Part shown: positions 4,938-5,986 of the stretch, piece after piece
Layout of the letters: every line of letters starts with the position of its first letter
Position numbering within the stretch: position 1 is the first letter of the stretch
From: Bacteriovoracaceae bacterium
GTDB taxonomy: Bacteria > Bdellovibrionota > UBA1018
Direction of reading: 5' to 3'
Length of the DNA stretch: 5,986 bases
NCBI GenBank assembly: GCA_023250795.1
Contig: JAHFAB010000133.1
Coordinates: 1-5,986 of the forward strand
Made by a program: the position numbers and the translations under genes
Notes under the pieces: model-generated
The model's database searches: none
Seen by the model: the letters and a program-made list of their open reading frames with translations, nothing else
Told to the model about the DNA's origin: nothing

Positions 4938-5516
4938 ATGGCACTTGCTTATTCTAATCCTTTTTCCGCAACGATGAATCCAGGAACTCCCGCCCCTGAT
5001 TTTTCACTCAAGGGCACTGATGGGAAGACTTATAGTTTATCGAACTTTTTAGAGTCTAAAATTTTGGTTGTCATTTTCATGTGCAACCATTGTCCTTATG
5101 TGGTTGCGGTTCAGGGACGGATCAATGCTTTGGCTAAGGCCTATGCTCGCAAAGATATGCAGCTGATCGGCATTAATTCAAATGACGCGAAAAATTATCC
5201 AGAGGACAGTTTTGAGGAAATGAAAACCCGTGCACTTGAAGAGGGTTACGCTTTTCCCTATCTTTTTGATGAAACGCAAGAAGTGGCGAAAGCTTATGGC
5301 GCTGTTTGCACTCCGGACCCCTACCTCTTTGAACGAGTAGGGAAAGAGTTCAAACTTCATTATCATGGTCGGATTGACGACTCATGGAAAGATGAATCTC
5401 AAGTTAAACAGAGAGATTTGGCTTTGGCAATAGACGCGGTTTTAGCGCGAAAACTGGTTCATTCGGATCAGAAGCCATCGATGGGGTGTAGTATTAAGTG
5501 GCGGGAGAAAGGGTAA
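4938..5516 (+). CDS. Thioredoxin-fold redoxin, AhpC/TSA superfamily (PRX_like1 type)
   Basis: A protein of 192 residues with a full redoxin domain: GTPAPDFSLKGTDGKTYSLS (16-35), the active-site strand VVIFMCNHCPYV (44-55) with C49-X2-C52, then LIGINSNDAKNYPEDSFEEM (76-95), the cis-proline region AVCTPDPYLFE (122-132), and the C-terminal PSMGCSIKWRE (180-190). CNHCPYV plus CTPDP plus GCSIKW is the pattern of the peroxiredoxin-like 1 group, commonly annotated only as thioredoxin family protein. It has no signal peptide and should be cytoplasmic. It probably performs thiol-disulfide exchange or peroxide reduction; the physiological partner is not known. C124 and C184 could form a second redox pair. 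AGGTG (4926-4930), seven bases before the ATG, supports the start. It begins 24 bases after hepT and may be reached by read-through. It ends one base from the stop of the converging DUF4337 gene. Confidence 0.88.
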   Translation: MALAYSNPFSATMNPGTPAPDFSLKGTDGKTYSLSNFLESKILVVIFMCNHCPYVVAVQGRINALAKAYARKDMQLIGINSNDAKNYPEDSFEEMKTRALEEGYAFPYLFDETQEVAKAYGAVCTPDPYLFERVGKEFKLHYHGRIDDSWKDESQVKQRDLALAIDAVLARKLVHSDQKPSMGCSIKWREKG

Positions 5517-5528
5517 ACTACTGTACCC
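5511..5528 (-). terminator. Small inverted repeat at the convergent gene junction
   Basis: GGGTA (5511-5515) and TACCC (5524-5528) can pair across an 8-base loop that contains both stop-codon regions. On the minus strand the stem is followed by TTTCTCCC, a partial T run that could help end the DUF4337 transcript. On the plus strand no T run follows. A 5-bp stem is weak, so this is only a possible terminator. Confidence 0.25.
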
Positions 5529-5986
5529 AAAACCCCTGTGCGAAAAAGAAAACTCCCAGGCCTCCAAAGACTAAGCTCATGTACCAAAAGGGGCGTTTGC
5601 GTGAGAGGACTGAGATGGCCGCGATTGCAATGGCAACTTGAAAAAGGGTCACTGCGCGCGCAAAAACTTGGTGCGTATTGAGGTGTTTCTTTGATCCTGC
5701 CTCTTTTTCTTTAGCCTGTTCAGAGATTTCTTCTTGTTCTTTTTTGTACTCTTCGAGCTTTTCAAGATCTTCTTTTTGAGCACTGTCGAGGAGGGCGATT
5801 TTAGTATTTAAAATAGCGGCCTTGATCCCTTTGGCCTGGTAGTGCCCCCAGTGGTCAGAGGCTTGGATCTGGTCTATCATGGCTTCGTTCGAGTGGTGGC
5901 CAGAGAGAAGTGAACTTAAGGCGGCAAAAACGGCAAGAAATGCAGAGCTCAGGGCTGCTCGCGAGATCCAGTTGCTCTGGGCGTGT
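5518..5986 (-). CDS. DUF4337-family membrane protein, N-terminus beyond right edge
   Basis: The frame is open from the right edge to TAG at 5520-5518, giving 155 visible residues. The first visible ATG (5880, MIDQIQASDHWGHYQ) is not the real start: the upstream frame encodes a membrane helix AALSSAFLAVFAALSSLLSG (10-29) followed by HHSNEAM, exactly the DUF4337 order. ASDHWGHYQAKGIK is the family signature. A charged, probably coiled segment of Glu, Lys and Gln follows (about 68-100), then two more helices, VTLFQVAIAIAAISVLS (about 113-129) and FWYMSLVFGGLGVFFFAQGF (about 133-152). The protein is therefore an inner-membrane protein with three helices and a soluble loop. Its function is unknown in the family. 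Only a few N-terminal residues should be missing. G+C is about 55% (line 5581-5640 is 33/60), like the glycosyltransferase and unlike the toxin-antitoxin genes. Confidence 0.85.
   Translation of the reverse strand, partial: HAQSNWISRAALSSAFLAVFAALSSLLSGHHSNEAMIDQIQASDHWGHYQAKGIKAAILNTKIALLDSAQKEDLEKLEEYKKEQEEISEQAKEKEAGSKKHLNTHQVFARAVTLFQVAIAIAAISVLSRKRPFWYMSLVFGGLGVFFFAQGFWVQ

Noticed and set aside
5880..5880. ATG at 5880 as the DUF4337 start.
   Set aside because: The frame continues upstream to the window edge and encodes the first membrane helix expected of the family.

Overview
The window is bacterial chromosome-type DNA of fairly low overall G+C. Nothing in it fixes the taxon. The mix of a GT-B glycosyltransferase, a DUF4337 membrane protein, a PRX_like1-type redoxin and strong Shine-Dalgarno sites on some genes would suit a Gram-negative bacterium, but that is inference. 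I see no tRNA, rRNA, CRISPR array, transposase or integrase.

Layout, left to right. (1) 1-494, minus: the N-terminal 164 residues of a GT4-type glycosyltransferase running off the left edge, with a leader hairpin that would pair with its own ribosome-binding site. (2) 639-1805, plus: an AAA_14/DUF4143 ATPase with a strong promoter so close to the ATG that the mRNA should be leaderless, and a 28-bp dyad over that promoter. (3) 1827-3429, minus: a hipBA toxin-antitoxin operon. HipB is an XRE-type DNA-binding protein. HipA has both the N-terminal (HipS-like) domain and the kinase (HipT-like) domain, joined through a Cys/His motif. Three related dyads of TATC half-sites lie upstream, the best being TATCG-N8-CGATA. 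(4) 3601-3984, minus: a VOC/glyoxalase-fold protein. (5) 4070-4913, plus: an overlapping MNT nucleotidyltransferase/HEPN pair (MntA-HepT type toxin-antitoxin). (6) 4938-5516, plus: a thioredoxin-fold redoxin with a CNHC motif. (7) 5518-5986, minus: the C-terminal part of a DUF4337 membrane protein running off the right edge, one base from the redoxin stop codon.

The likely biology is an accessory cluster of conflict or stress modules (ATPase, HipBA, MNT/HEPN) set among housekeeping-type genes. Base composition supports this: sampled 60-base lines in the toxin-antitoxin and ATPase genes are about 28-30% G+C, against 53-62% in the glycosyltransferase, VOC and DUF4337 genes. HipBA probably represses itself through the upstream dyads, and the MNT enzyme probably neutralises its HEPN partner by AMPylation. 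The most unusual points are the compact leaderless or near-leaderless promoters carrying dyads, the HipS-HipT-like composite kinase, and the ribosome-site hairpin in front of the glycosyltransferase.
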